A stretch of 64,000 nucleotides of DNA from Cupriavidus yeoncheonensis (GTDB lineage: Bacteria > Pseudomonadota > Gammaproteobacteria > Burkholderiales > Burkholderiaceae). The position numbers and the translations under genes were made by a program. The stretch covers positions 46,674 to 110,673 of the forward strand of contig NZ_CAJPUY010000023.1 of assembly GCF_905397275.1 (NCBI RefSeq), written 5' to 3'. A model generated the notes under the pieces. That model ran no database searches and was not told the origin of the DNA. It saw nothing but the letters and a program-made list of their open reading frames with translations. Positions 46,006 through 54,933 of the stretch are shown here, piece after piece. Position 1 is the stretch's first letter. Every line of letters starts with the position of its first letter.

Positions 46006-48825
46006 ATGATGAAAGGTCCCTCTGCCACGCGCAGCGCATCGAGTCAGGATTCCGTGTCCCATAGCGATGTATCCGCCGCAGTGCCGGCGCAGTCCATCGG
46101 CCGCGCCATCGAGGCCGTGCCCAGCACCAAGCTGGTTCCCCCGCGCCCTGCGCGCCGGCTGGTCCCGCGCGATGCCTTGCAGGAGCGCCTGCTGGCCGTG
46201 CGACGCCAGCGTTGCGTGATCGTGCAGGGCCCGGCCGGCAGTGGCAAGACCTCCACGCTCGTTGCGTGGCGCCAAAGACTGCTTGCGCTGGACTTCGACG
46301 TGGCGTGGCTGACCGTCGCCGCCGAGGACAATGAGCTGACTCGCTTCTTCGGCGCCTTGCTGGCCTCGTTCGCGATGGTCGATGCCACCGTGGTGCGCGA
46401 GGCGGCCCTGCTGGTCGGTCGCGATCACAGCAAGGCGGTGTTGGAGCGCTGCATCATCACGGTGGTCCACGCCATCGCGGGCCGCGCGCGCGACTTCGTG
46501 CTGATGATCGACGACGCGCACTGCCTCGAGGAACCGCGCAGCCACCAGGTGCTGCAATGGCTGGTCGACTACGCGCCGCCCAATCTTCACCTCGTCTTCG
46601 CCATCCGCAGCGTGCTCCCGCTGTCGCTTGCGCGGCTGCGGGCGCAGGGCCAGGTGAGCGAGTTCGACCTCAGGGACCTGCGCTTCTCCCCTGAGGAATC
46701 CGAGCGCTTCCTGCGCGATCACCTCGGTCGCATCGACCGCAGCGATGCGGAGATGCTCCACCAGCTGACCGACGGCTGGGTGGCCGGCCTGCAGCTTTTT
46801 GCGGTCGACCTGAAGACGCGCAGTGGCACGCGCTATCCGCGCGTCCAGGTGCGCGACGCGACCGCCTTCGCCAGCTACTTCGAGCGCGAAGTCCTGGTGA
46901 ACCTCGCGCCGGACGATCTCGACCTGCTCAGCCGCGCTGCCATCTGCAACCGCTTCTGCGCCTCGCTGTGCGCCACGCTGATGCAGCAGCCGCACGCCGT
47001 AGCGAGCATGACCTCGCGGCTGGCGCGGCTCGACAGCGATAGCCTCTTCATCAGCCAGATCAGCGGCGCCAACCAGGAGGCGTGGTACAGGCTCCATCCC
47101 CTGCTGCGCGAGGTGCTGCTGGGCAGGCCCGGCCATCACGACGCGGGCACACGGCAGGCGCTGCACAAGGCGGCGTGGCGCTGGTTCGAGCTGCGCGGCC
47201 ACCTCGACGAGGCGGTGCGCCATGCGGTGCAGGCAGGCGAGGCGCATGCCGCTGCGGAAGTATTGGAGGGCTGCGCCATCGACCTGATGGGACAGGGCGA
47301 ACTGGTCCAGCTTGCCGGCATCATGCGCCAGTTGCCGGAAGAGGAAGTGCGGCCGCGCATCCAGTTGCGCATGGTGACCGCCTACCTGTGCATGTATGCG
47401 CGCGACCTCGACGCGCTCCAAGTGGCGCTGGCGAGCCTGGAGGCGGATCAGGACACCATGCCGGCGCGCGAACGCTTCGCCGTCTGCCTGCTGCGGGGCG
47501 CGTCCGCCATGCAGCGCGACGACACCGAGACCGTGCGCGCGATGCGGCCCGACATCGAAGTCATTCCGCACGACGCGCAGGGCTTTGCCTTTGCGGGCCG
47601 CGCTCACCTGCTGGCCTGGTCGCACATGTACGACGGCCACTTCGAGCGCGCGCGCGCGATTCTGCGCGAAGCCGCCCCCCACAACGTCACCTCGGCGCGC
47701 CGCCTGGTCAGCCTTGCCCTGGAAGGAATGAGCCTGACGCTGGAAGGCCACATGATTCGCGCCGGGCACCTGCTGCGCGAAGTGCAGCGAGGATGCGCGC
47801 TGCAGGGCGCGGCCTCGGTGGACGCTGCGGGGCTGGCGGACGGCCTGCTCGGCGAGACGCTGTACGAAGCCAACGAGCGCGAAGCCGTCTGCCAGTTGCT
47901 GGAGCCCCGCCTCGATGTGCTGGAGCGCATCTCGGGCCCCGACGCCGCGTTGCGCGCCCTGGTCGCGCTGTTCCAGGCCCACTGGACGCTCGGCCGCCGC
48001 ACCGAGGCGCTGGCCTGCCTCGCGCGGCTGGAAGCCTATGCCACTCGCAACGGGCAGGAACGCGCGCAGGCTCATGCGCTGGCGCTGCGCCTGCGCGTCC
48101 ATCATGCGCGGGGCGAGACGACGCAGGCCATGGCCGTGCTGGAACGGCTGGTGGCGCTGGGCACCCTCCACGCCCGTGCGCGGCAGGGCGCCCCCGCCGA
48201 GATCCGCCGGGTCTGCGAACAGGCGCGGGTCGAAGCCTGCCTTCACTGGCAGGACTTCGATGGCGCCGTGTCGCGTTGCCTGCCGCTGTTGGTGCTCACG
48301 GCCTCGGTGGGCCGCTGGGCCGGCGTGGCAACGCTGCACATGATGCTAGCAGTGGCCGAAGCCGGGCGCGGCGACCGCAAGGCAGCGCGACGGCAGGCAT
48401 TCAAGGGCCTGCGCCTGGGCCACCGGCTCGGACTGGCCCGCAGCCTGCTTGACGCGTCAGCGGGCGTCGCGACGTTGCTGGAAGACCTGCTCGACGACGG
48501 CGCGCCGGACCCGGTGCTGGCGTTCTATATCCGACGTCTGCTCGACGCGCGCATGAGGGAGGCACCTCCGTTGCGCCCGGCCTGCGGGGAAGACCGAGCC
48601 GACCTGCTCAATGCGCGCGAGCGGCAAGTGCTGGAACTCGTTGCCCAGGCCATGCCGAACAAGAAGATCGCCCGCGTGCTCGGCCTCACGACGCACACAG
48701 TCAAGTGGCACCTGCGCAAGATCTACGGAAAGCTCGGAGTCTCGGAGCGGGACGAAGCGGTGGCCCGCATGCGTGATCTCGCGTTGTCCGCACAGCCGAC
48801 CTCGCCAATCCGGCTAGTGAACTGA
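46006..48825 (+). CDS. MalT-type LuxR-family STAND transcriptional regulator
   Basis: A 939-residue regulator: STAND ATPase with Walker A GPAGSGKTST (about residues 76-85) and Walker B FVLMIDDAH (about 164-172), the winged-helix segment LTDGWVAGLQLFAVDLK, a long TPR-like middle, and a C-terminal LuxR helix-turn-helix (LNARERQVLELVAQAMPNKK at about 867). It aligns along its length with residues 380-1277 of the regulator at 13022 but lacks that protein's transposase part. ATP and an inducer presumably drive oligomerisation and activation. ACTAGCCGGAT sites at its own promoter, in its 3' end and at 56.42 kb suggest its regulon. Confidence 0.92.
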   Translation: MMKGPSATRSASSQDSVSHSDVSAAVPAQSIGRAIEAVPSTKLVPPRPARRLVPRDALQERLLAVRRQRCVIVQGPAGSGKTSTLVAWRQRLLALDFDVAWLTVAAEDNELTRFFGALLASFAMVDATVVREAALLVGRDHSKAVLERCIITVVHAIAGRARDFVLMIDDAHCLEEPRSHQVLQWLVDYAPPNLHLVFAIRSVLPLSLARLRAQGQVSEFDLRDLRFSPEESERFLRDHLGRIDRSDAEMLHQLTDGWVAGLQLFAVDLKTRSGTRYPRVQVRDATAFASYFEREVLVNLAPDDLDLLSRAAICNRFCASLCATLMQQPHAVASMTSRLARLDSDSLFISQISGANQEAWYRLHPLLREVLLGRPGHHDAGTRQALHKAAWRWFELRGHLDEAVRHAVQAGEAHAAAEVLEGCAIDLMGQGELVQLAGIMRQLPEEEVRPRIQLRMVTAYLCMYARDLDALQVALASLEADQDTMPARERFAVCLLRGASAMQRDDTETVRAMRPDIEVIPHDAQGFAFAGRAHLLAWSHMYDGHFERARAILREAAPHNVTSARRLVSLALEGMSLTLEGHMIRAGHLLREVQRGCALQGAASVDAAGLADGLLGETLYEANEREAVCQLLEPRLDVLERISGPDAALRALVALFQAHWTLGRRTEALACLARLEAYATRNGQERAQAHALALRLRVHHARGETTQAMAVLERLVALGTLHARARQGAPAEIRRVCEQARVEACLHWQDFDGAVSRCLPLLVLTASVGRWAGVATLHMMLAVAEAGRGDRKAARRQAFKGLRLGHRLGLARSLLDASAGVATLLEDLLDDGAPDPVLAFYIRRLLDARMREAPPLRPACGEDRADLLNARERQVLELVAQAMPNKKIARVLGLTTHTVKWHLRKIYGKLGVSERDEAVARMRDLALSAQPTSPIRLVN
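48800..48818. promoter_or_regulatory. ACTAGCCGGAT site inside the end of the regulator gene
   Basis: Read on the minus strand this is ACTAGCCGGATTGGCGAGG, sharing 11 leading bases with the palindrome at 45874. It encodes the last residues of the MalT/LuxR protein and lies 98 bp before the GTG of the acyl-CoA dehydrogenase, where an activator site for that operon would be expected. Confidence 0.6.
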
Positions 48826-48916
48826 GCGTCCCGGGGGACCAAGATGTGTTATCCGGCACGGCCCCGCATGGGCGCTGTGCGCCGGAGAGTCCGACACATC
48901 GACAAGGAGCCTGCCA

Positions 48917-50056
48917 GTGGACGTCATCCGCAACGTCTTTCGTGAAGACCATGAAATGCTTCGCCCCACCGCGCGGCGATTCTTCGAACGTGAGTGCGCG
49001 CCGCGCCAGGCCGAGTGGGACCAGGCCGGCCGGACCGACCGCGAGACCTGGCTGAAGGCTGGCCGCGAGGGTCTGCTGTGCGTCTCGGTGCCCGCCGAAT
49101 ATGGTGGCGGCGGTGGCGACTTCGGCCACTCGGCCATCGTCATGGAGGAGATGCACCGCGCCGGCATCTCCGGCGCGGGGTTCTCCATCCACTCCGACAT
49201 CATCGCGCCGTACATTGCCCGGCTTGGCACCGAGGCGCAGAAGCACCGCTGGCTGCCGTCGATCTGCGCGGGAGAGACGATCATGGCGGTCGGCATCACC
49301 GAGCCCGGCTGCGGCTCCGACGTGAAGGCCTGCCGTACGACCGCCGTGCGCGACGGCGACGAGTACGTCATCAACGGCAGCAAGACCTTTATCAGCAACG
49401 GGCTGAACTGCGACATGATCATGCTGGTCACCAAGACCGACCAGTCCGCCGGCGCGAAGGGGGTGAGCCTGATCATGGTCGAAGCCGACCGCCCGGGCTT
49501 CCGGCGTGGCCGCAAGCTGGAAAAGATCGGCCAGCCCGGTGCCGACACCGCCGAACTGTTCTTCGACAACGTCCGCGTGCCGGTGGAAAACCTGCTCGGC
49601 GAGGAGAACATGGGCTTCTCGTACCTGATGCAGGAATTGCCGCAGGAGCGCCTCCTGATCGCGCTGTACTCGGCCATCGCCATCGAGCGGCTACTACAGG
49701 TCACGGTGGACTACGTCAAGGACCGCAAGGCGTTCGGTGGCACGGTGTGGGATTTCCAGAACACCAAGTTCAAGCTCGCCGACATCAAGGCGCAAGCCGT
49801 CGCGGTCCGCACGATGGTCGACTACTACATCGGCGAGCACATGAAGCGCCGCCTGACCGTGCAGGAAGCCGCCATTGCAAAGCTGTTCGCCACCGAGACC
49901 ATGGGGAAGTGCATCGACGAAATGGTGCAGATGCATGGCGGATACGGCTATATGCGCGACTACGCGATCGGGCGCGCGTTCACCGACTATCGGGTCTCGC
50001 GCATTGCGGGTGGCGCAAGCGAAGTCATGCGCGACCTGATCGCGCGCAAGCTGTAA
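48917..50056 (+). CDS. Acyl-CoA dehydrogenase
   Basis: A 379-residue acyl-CoA dehydrogenase starting at GTG 48917 (AAGGAG 8 nt upstream). Motifs are VSVPAEYGGGGGDFGH, AVGITEPGCGSDVKAC, INGSKTFISNGLNCDM, LGEENMGFSYLMQELPQERLLIAL with the likely catalytic Glu, and MVQMHGGYGYMRDYAIGRAF. It ends SRIAGGASEVMRDLIARKL. It resembles the homotetrameric short/branched-chain type and has no adjacent partner gene. It precedes the SCP-x thiolase by 25 bp and probably belongs to the second MalT/LuxR regulon. Confidence 0.92.
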   Translation: MDVIRNVFREDHEMLRPTARRFFERECAPRQAEWDQAGRTDRETWLKAGREGLLCVSVPAEYGGGGGDFGHSAIVMEEMHRAGISGAGFSIHSDIIAPYIARLGTEAQKHRWLPSICAGETIMAVGITEPGCGSDVKACRTTAVRDGDEYVINGSKTFISNGLNCDMIMLVTKTDQSAGAKGVSLIMVEADRPGFRRGRKLEKIGQPGADTAELFFDNVRVPVENLLGEENMGFSYLMQELPQERLLIALYSAIAIERLLQVTVDYVKDRKAFGGTVWDFQNTKFKLADIKAQAVAVRTMVDYYIGEHMKRRLTVQEAAIAKLFATETMGKCIDEMVQMHGGYGYMRDYAIGRAFTDYRVSRIAGGASEVMRDLIARKL

Positions 50057-50081
50057 TCCATCACTCCACACACGGAACATC

Positions 50082-51269
50082 ATGAGCGAAAAGACATTAG
50101 TCGCGGGCGTGGGCATGACACCCTTCGTCAAGCCGGGCACGAGCCAGCCATATTTCGAGATGGGCGCAGACGCCGTGCGCGCGGCGCTGGCCGATGCCGG
50201 GATTGGCTACGACCAGATTCAGGAAGCCTATGCCGGCTACGTCTACGGCGACTCCACATGCGGCCAGACCACGCTCTACGAGGTCGGCATGACGGGCATC
50301 CCGGTGGTCAATGTGAACAACAACTGCTCGACGGGCTCGACGGCGCTGTATCTGGCGCGCAAGGCGGTCATGTCGGACGAGGTGGATTGCGCGCTGGCGG
50401 TCGGCTTCGAGCAGATGCAGCCAGGTGCGCTGAAGATGCACTGGGACGACCGCCCGCCGCCGCGCGTGCGTTTCATGCCGGTATTGCATTCGCTGACGCC
50501 AGGTCTCGAGCACCTCGGCCAGTCGCTGCGTACCTTCGGCGGCGCGGGGCGTGAGCACATGGAGAAATACGGCACGCGAATGGAGACCTTCGCCCGCGTG
50601 CGCGCGAAGGCGAGCCGGCATGCCGTCAACAATCCACTGGCAATCTTCCGCCGGCCCTTGTCGGTGGAGGAAATCATGGCCGACACCGTGATCGTTCCGG
50701 GCGTGATGACGCGATGGATGGCCTGCCCGCCGACGTGCGGGGCGGCCGCGGCGGTGATCGTGTCGGAGAAGTTCGCCCGCCGGCACGGCCTGCGCACCGA
50801 CGTGCAGATCCTGGCGCAGGCGCTCACTACCGACCCGCCGGAGGCATTCGATCCGCCGTCGATGCTGAGCTGGGTCGGCTCGCACATGACGCGCGCGGCC
50901 GTCAGGCAGGTCTGGGAGAAGGCCGGCGTCGGCCCCGATGACATCGACGTCTGCGAGCTGCATGACTGCTTCGCGCAGAACGAGGTCATCCTGTATGAGT
51001 CGCTCGGCTTCTGTCCGGAGGGTGGGGCCGAGAAATTTGTGCAGGACGGCGACAACACCTATGGCGGCAAGGTCGTGACCAATCCATCGGGCGGGCTCCT
51101 GTCCAAGGGCCATCCGCCGGGCGCGACGGGCCTCGCGCAATGCTACGAGCTGACCAACCAGCTCCGTGGCAACGCCGACAAGCGACAGGTGGAGGGCGCG
51201 CGGCTGGCGCTGGCGCACAACCTGGGGCTGGGCGGGGCCTGCGTGGTGACGCTGTACGGCAAGCACTGA
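50082..51269 (+). CDS. SCP-x-type lipid-transfer thiolase
   Basis: A 395-residue thiolase of the SCP-x/lipid-transfer class with an intact active site: Cys82 in VNNNCSTGSTALY, ELHDCFAQNEVILYESLGF with the His, and the C-terminal SKGHPPGATGLAQ. This contrasts with the cysteine-less relative at 6650-7816. No DUF35 gene is adjacent. It should thiolyse branched or bulky 3-ketoacyl-CoA produced after the dehydrogenase encoded upstream. A Bug gene follows 82 bp later. Confidence 0.9.
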   Translation: MSEKTLVAGVGMTPFVKPGTSQPYFEMGADAVRAALADAGIGYDQIQEAYAGYVYGDSTCGQTTLYEVGMTGIPVVNVNNNCSTGSTALYLARKAVMSDEVDCALAVGFEQMQPGALKMHWDDRPPPRVRFMPVLHSLTPGLEHLGQSLRTFGGAGREHMEKYGTRMETFARVRAKASRHAVNNPLAIFRRPLSVEEIMADTVIVPGVMTRWMACPPTCGAAAAVIVSEKFARRHGLRTDVQILAQALTTDPPEAFDPPSMLSWVGSHMTRAAVRQVWEKAGVGPDDIDVCELHDCFAQNEVILYESLGFCPEGGAEKFVQDGDNTYGGKVVTNPSGGLLSKGHPPGATGLAQCYELTNQLRGNADKRQVEGARLALAHNLGLGGACVVTLYGKH

Positions 51270-51351
51270 CCGGCCCCCCGGCAAGCCGGGACCAGCCATC
51301 GTGACACGAGGTCCCGGCGATACAACACTTCCAATACAGGAGGAGACACCC

Positions 51352-52353
51352 ATGACACGTCGTTCCCGCATTCGCCTGCTGGCGCTCGCGCTGGCCGTCT
51401 CGCTACCCGGCTGGGCTGACGGCTGGATTCCCGGCGTTGGCGCGGCCCATGCCGAGATCTGGCCTTCACGGCCGATACGCTTCCTCGTGCCGCTCGGCCC
51501 GGGCAGCAGCTCCGACTCCAGCGCGCGGCTCCTTGCCAGGTTTGCCGGAGAAGAACTGGGGCAACCCGTCGTCGTGGAGAACAGGCCCGGCGCGGACTCC
51601 CTTGTAGCGGTGCAGGCGCTGCTGTCCGCACCGGCGGACGGGTACAGCATCCTGATGATCTCGCCGAGTTCGATGATCATCAACCCGCTGATCAACGCCT
51701 CCCTGTCCTATGAGCCGCTGCGCGACCTGCGCCCGGTGGCCGGCATGATGCGCGTCGGGGCCCTGCTCGTGACCGGGGGCCAGTCCCGCTTCCACACGTT
51801 GGCCGACGTGCTGGCCGAGGCGAAGCAGGCGCCGGGGGCGGTCAGCATGGGCAGCTACAGTGCCTACTACCGGCTCGGGGCATTGCGCATGCAGCAGATA
51901 GCGCAGGTGACGTTCAACCAGGTGACCTACAAGACCGCGGCACCGCTGCAGGCCGACGTGATCGGCGGGGCGGTGGATGTGGCGCTGGTCGATATCGGCG
52001 GGGCGATGCCGCTGATCGCTTCCGGCAAGCTGCGTCCGCTGGCGGTGGCCAGCAAGGCACGAAGCCGCGCGCTGCCCGCCGTGCCGACGGTTGCCGAAGC
52101 CGGACTGAAGCAGTTCGAGATGTCCGGGTGGACCGCCATCGGCGTGGCCGCGAAGACACCGGAGAATGTCGCGCAGTCACTCGAAGCTGCCGTGACCAAG
52201 GCGATGAAGCGGCCGGAGTACATCAGGTTCCTGACGGAGAACATGGGGGCTGACGTGTTTGCCGCATCGGGGAAAGAGGTCGGGGCGCTGGTCGAAGCGG
52301 AAATCACGCACTATCGGCCGTTTGCCCAGCAGTTGCAGGCGGCGCAGCGCTAA
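51352..52353 (+). CDS. Bug-family (TctC) periplasmic solute-binding protein
   Basis: A 333-residue receptor from ATG 51352 behind GGAGGAGACACC. It has a signal peptide (RRSRIRLLALALAVSLPGW, cleavage probably after AHA near residue 34) and Bug motifs IWPSRPIRFLVPLGPGSSSDSS, VVENRPGADSLVAVQALLSAPADGYSILM and LRPLAVASKARSRALPAVPTVAEAG. It sits at the end of the dehydrogenase-thiolase operon and is followed by a hairpin. It is more divergent from the other three Bug proteins here; the ligand is unknown. Confidence 0.9.
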   Translation: MTRRSRIRLLALALAVSLPGWADGWIPGVGAAHAEIWPSRPIRFLVPLGPGSSSDSSARLLARFAGEELGQPVVVENRPGADSLVAVQALLSAPADGYSILMISPSSMIINPLINASLSYEPLRDLRPVAGMMRVGALLVTGGQSRFHTLADVLAEAKQAPGAVSMGSYSAYYRLGALRMQQIAQVTFNQVTYKTAAPLQADVIGGAVDVALVDIGGAMPLIASGKLRPLAVASKARSRALPAVPTVAEAGLKQFEMSGWTAIGVAAKTPENVAQSLEAAVTKAMKRPEYIRFLTENMGADVFAASGKEVGALVEAEITHYRPFAQQLQAAQR

Positions 52354-52362
52354 GCGGGTGGC

Positions 52363-52393
52363 CGGTCTCCGAGGCATTGGGGGCCGGAGACCG
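52363..52393 (+). terminator. 9-bp hairpin after the Bug gene
   Basis: CGGTCTCCG (52363-52371) and CGGAGACCG (52385-52393) pair around a 13-nt loop, 10 bp after the stop codon. No U-run follows. It separates the plus operon from the convergent minus operon and the SDR relic. Confidence 0.5.
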
Positions 52394-52479
52394 CCGGTCG
52401 GTCGCGCGGGTTTCCCCGCAAGAGCGGGGGCCCGATTCCCGGGAGGCGGCTGGCCAACGCCCGCCTTTCCCTGCCACCA

Positions 52480-52660
52480 TCAGCGCGGCGCCATGCGGAT
52501 CCCGCCGTCCAGGCGGATGCTTTCGTCCGTTGAAGCAGGCGGTCGTCACCACATTTCGGCCGCGGCGGCAAACTCGCAGGATTGCTGACGCGCTTCCGAA
52601 ACGGCACGGAGGCGGCCAGCGCTGCGCGGACATCCTCCGGAGCGCCGGCCATGAGCGGTG
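52480..52660 (-). pseudogene. Decayed C-terminus of an HSD10-type SDR
   Basis: The minus strand encodes PLMAGAPEDVRAALAASVPF then, after frame changes, NPAEFAAAAEM and ESIRLDGGIRMAPR followed by TGA at 52480. These are the C-terminal segments of type-2 3-hydroxyacyl-CoA dehydrogenases (which end in GEVIRLDGAIRMAPR-like sequence). Two single-base losses and one gain interrupt the frame, and nothing upstream of PLMAG matches. It lies between the convergent Bug and ligase genes and fills most of an otherwise gene-free 406-bp gap. Confidence 0.7.
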
Positions 52661-52759
52661 AGTTACCGGCACGGCCCGGCCCGGCCGCCCACACGGACCA
52701 CAATCCGGCGCGGGCGGGGGCGTCGTAGTGCGGGAAGGTCATCGACGGGCGGACTGATC

Positions 52760-54457
52760 TCAGGAAGTGGACAACGCCTTCCGCTCCTCTCTGTCCTGCT
52801 CCTCCTGCAACACCCGCCACAGGATCTTCCCGGTCGCCGTCTTGGGCAGTGCCTCGACGATTTCCACGATCCGGGGCACCTTGTACGCGGCAATCTGCTC
52901 GCGGGCCCATGCGATCAGGTCGTCGGCCTTCACCGTCCCGCGCGCCGCCGGACGCAGCACGATCAACGCCTTGGGCGTCTCGCCCCGGTGCGGATCGCGC
53001 GCCGAGATCACGCACGCTTCCTGCACGGCGGGATGACCGTAGAGTGCCAATTCAATCTCCGCCGGCCACACCTTCAGGCCGGAACTGTTGATCATCCGCT
53101 TGAGGCGGTCGGTCACGTAGAAATAGCCGTCGTCGTCCTGATATCCCAGGTCGCCGCTGCGCAGGAAGCGCTTGCCGTCGATCTCGATATGCGTCTCGGC
53201 CGTTGCCTCGGGCTTGTTCAGGTAGCCCGCGAACAGCGTGGGGCCATGCATGACGATCTCGCCCGGCTGGTCCGGCCCGAGTTCTTCGAGCGTCACGGGA
53301 TCGATGATGCGCACGTCGCAGTTGATCACCGGCACGCCGGCGCACTGCCGTCGCGCAGCCTGTGGCGGATTGCTGAGCGCGAGACCGCAGAACTCGGTCA
53401 TGCCATAGCTTTCCAGGAAGACGAGACCGAGCCGCTCCTGGATTTCACGGGCGAGGGCGTCCGGCATGGCCGCTGCGCCGCCGTACAGCCGCATCAGGGA
53501 AGAGAGCGCGTGCGCCGCGTCGTCGGCGGCGCCGAGCACTTCCGACAGCATCGTCGGCACGGTCGGCCAGGAGCGGATGCGCAGGCGATGGATCAACTCG
53601 ACGGCAGCCTTCGCATCCCACCTGGCGAGCATCACCAGCGTGCGGCCGATCCGGCCGGCCTGCAGCATCACCCGCATGCCGGCGAGATGGCTGGCCGGAA
53701 GGGCCAGCAGTTCGTCCTCGTCCTCCCTGTCGTCCTGCCAGTGCGCGCGGTGCGCGAGCGTATAGCAGAAGTTCCGGTGGGACAGCATCGCGCCCTTTGG
53801 CTTGCCGGTGGTGCCGGAGGTGTACCCGATCACGGCAAGGTCCTCCCCCTTCGCCTGCGCCGGCGCCGGCTGAGCGCCGGCAGCCAGCGCGGCGGCCATG
53901 TCGTGGCAGCGGGGATGCGGCATGGCCCGTCGCGGCTCGCGCACGATGGCGGGAAGTTCAAGCCAGGGGGACGCCTCCGGCGGGGCCGCGAAGTCCGACA
54001 GCGCGCCGACGACACAGGCATCCAGCGTCCCGTCGTCCATCAGCGTTACCGCGCGGCCAGCCACGTCCTGTGTGGCCACCAGCACGCGGGCGCCCGAGTC
54101 GGCGGCGAAGTAGGCGATTTCGTCCGGCGTGCTCATCGGGTTCAGCGCCACCACGACCGCGTCGCAACGCATCACGGCGTAGAACGAGGCATAGAACTGA
54201 GGACAGGTCTGCATCAGCAACAGCACGCGGTCACCGCGCCGCACGCCAAGGCGTTGCTGCAGGTAGCCCGCCAGTGCCACCGCAGCCGCCTGCATCTCGC
54301 GGAACGTGGTCGGCTTGCCGTAGAAGATTGCGGCTGGCTTGTCCGGCAGCCGCGCCGCCGAATCTTCGAGGTGGGAGAACAGATTGCAGTCTGCTACATC
54401 CAGCGTGCGCGGGGCCCCGGGGGGCCAGTGCGCAAAATGTCGGGTCAGTCGGGGCAT
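52760..54457 (-). CDS. AMP-dependent acyl-CoA ligase (medium/long-chain type)
   Basis: A 565-residue ligase from ATG 54457. It has the P-loop VIGYTSGTTGKPKGAMLSHR, the LESYGMTE acceptor motif, RFLRSGDLGYQDDDGYFYVTDR, KRMINSSGLKVWPAEIE and the C-terminal catalytic lysine in TATGKILWRVLQ. It should activate a fatty or other acid for the SDR-hydratase enzymes of the same operon. It is the last of four genes (SDR, FAS1-like dehydratase, MaoC, ligase). Its N-terminal third is homologous to the truncated frame at 17013-17597. Confidence 0.92.
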   Translation of the reverse strand: MPRLTRHFAHWPPGAPRTLDVADCNLFSHLEDSAARLPDKPAAIFYGKPTTFREMQAAAVALAGYLQQRLGVRRGDRVLLLMQTCPQFYASFYAVMRCDAVVVALNPMSTPDEIAYFAADSGARVLVATQDVAGRAVTLMDDGTLDACVVGALSDFAAPPEASPWLELPAIVREPRRAMPHPRCHDMAAALAAGAQPAPAQAKGEDLAVIGYTSGTTGKPKGAMLSHRNFCYTLAHRAHWQDDREDEDELLALPASHLAGMRVMLQAGRIGRTLVMLARWDAKAAVELIHRLRIRSWPTVPTMLSEVLGAADDAAHALSSLMRLYGGAAAMPDALAREIQERLGLVFLESYGMTEFCGLALSNPPQAARRQCAGVPVINCDVRIIDPVTLEELGPDQPGEIVMHGPTLFAGYLNKPEATAETHIEIDGKRFLRSGDLGYQDDDGYFYVTDRLKRMINSSGLKVWPAEIELALYGHPAVQEACVISARDPHRGETPKALIVLRPAARGTVKADDLIAWAREQIAAYKVPRIVEIVEALPKTATGKILWRVLQEEQDREERKALSTS

Positions 54458-54482
54458 GGGCGGGTGTGTGCAGTGGTTGAGA

Positions 54483-54923
54483 TCAGGCGATGGCGACGAT
54501 CGCCTCGCCGACAATCTTCTGTTCGCCGTTCTGGTTTGCGCAGACCATCTCGACGCGCAGTCGCGCTTCGCCGTTCTCCTCGAATCGCTCGCTGACCCGG
54601 CCCGTGCAATGGGGCGCGTCACGCAGGTGCGTGATGCCAGTGAAGCGCATCTTCAGGGAGCGCAGGCGATCCTGTCCCGCCCAGTTTGTCACCAGGCGGC
54701 CCAGATAGGCGGCGGACAGCATGCCGTGGGCAAATACGTCGCCAAGGCCCGCCTCGCGCGCATAGTCGGAATCGATATGCAGCGGGTGGTGGTCGCCGGA
54801 AGCGCCGGCATAGATGGCGAGAGTGCGCCGGCTGATGGGGGAGACCCGCAGTTCGGGGATGTCGTCGCCCGGCTGCAGTTCGGCCAGCGTTGCGTGATGG
54901 GCGAGATTCGTCGTGGTCGTCAT
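54483..54923 (-). CDS. MaoC-like hot-dog dehydratase
   Basis: A 146-residue single hot-dog domain with the hydratase-2 motif YAGASGDHHPLHIDSDYAREAG (about residues 37-58) followed by GDVFAHGMLSAAYLGRLV. Asp and His of this motif are the probable catalytic pair. ATG 54923 gives the normal N-terminus; it lies 10 bp after the FAS1-like dehydratase gene. The two hot-dog proteins probably assemble as the two halves of a heterodimeric enoyl-CoA hydratase, as HadAB-like and ChsH1/ChsH2-like enzymes do. Confidence 0.9.
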   Translation of the reverse strand: MTTTTNLAHHATLAELQPGDDIPELRVSPISRRTLAIYAGASGDHHPLHIDSDYAREAGLGDVFAHGMLSAAYLGRLVTNWAGQDRLRSLKMRFTGITHLRDAPHCTGRVSERFEENGEARLRVEMVCANQNGEQKIVGEAIVAIA

Positions 54924-54933
54924 GAGGTCTCCG

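Noticed and set aside
45595..48339. 914-residue open frame on the minus strand
   Set aside because: It is a shadow of the second MalT/LuxR gene; its last part only overlaps the ligase start in another frame.
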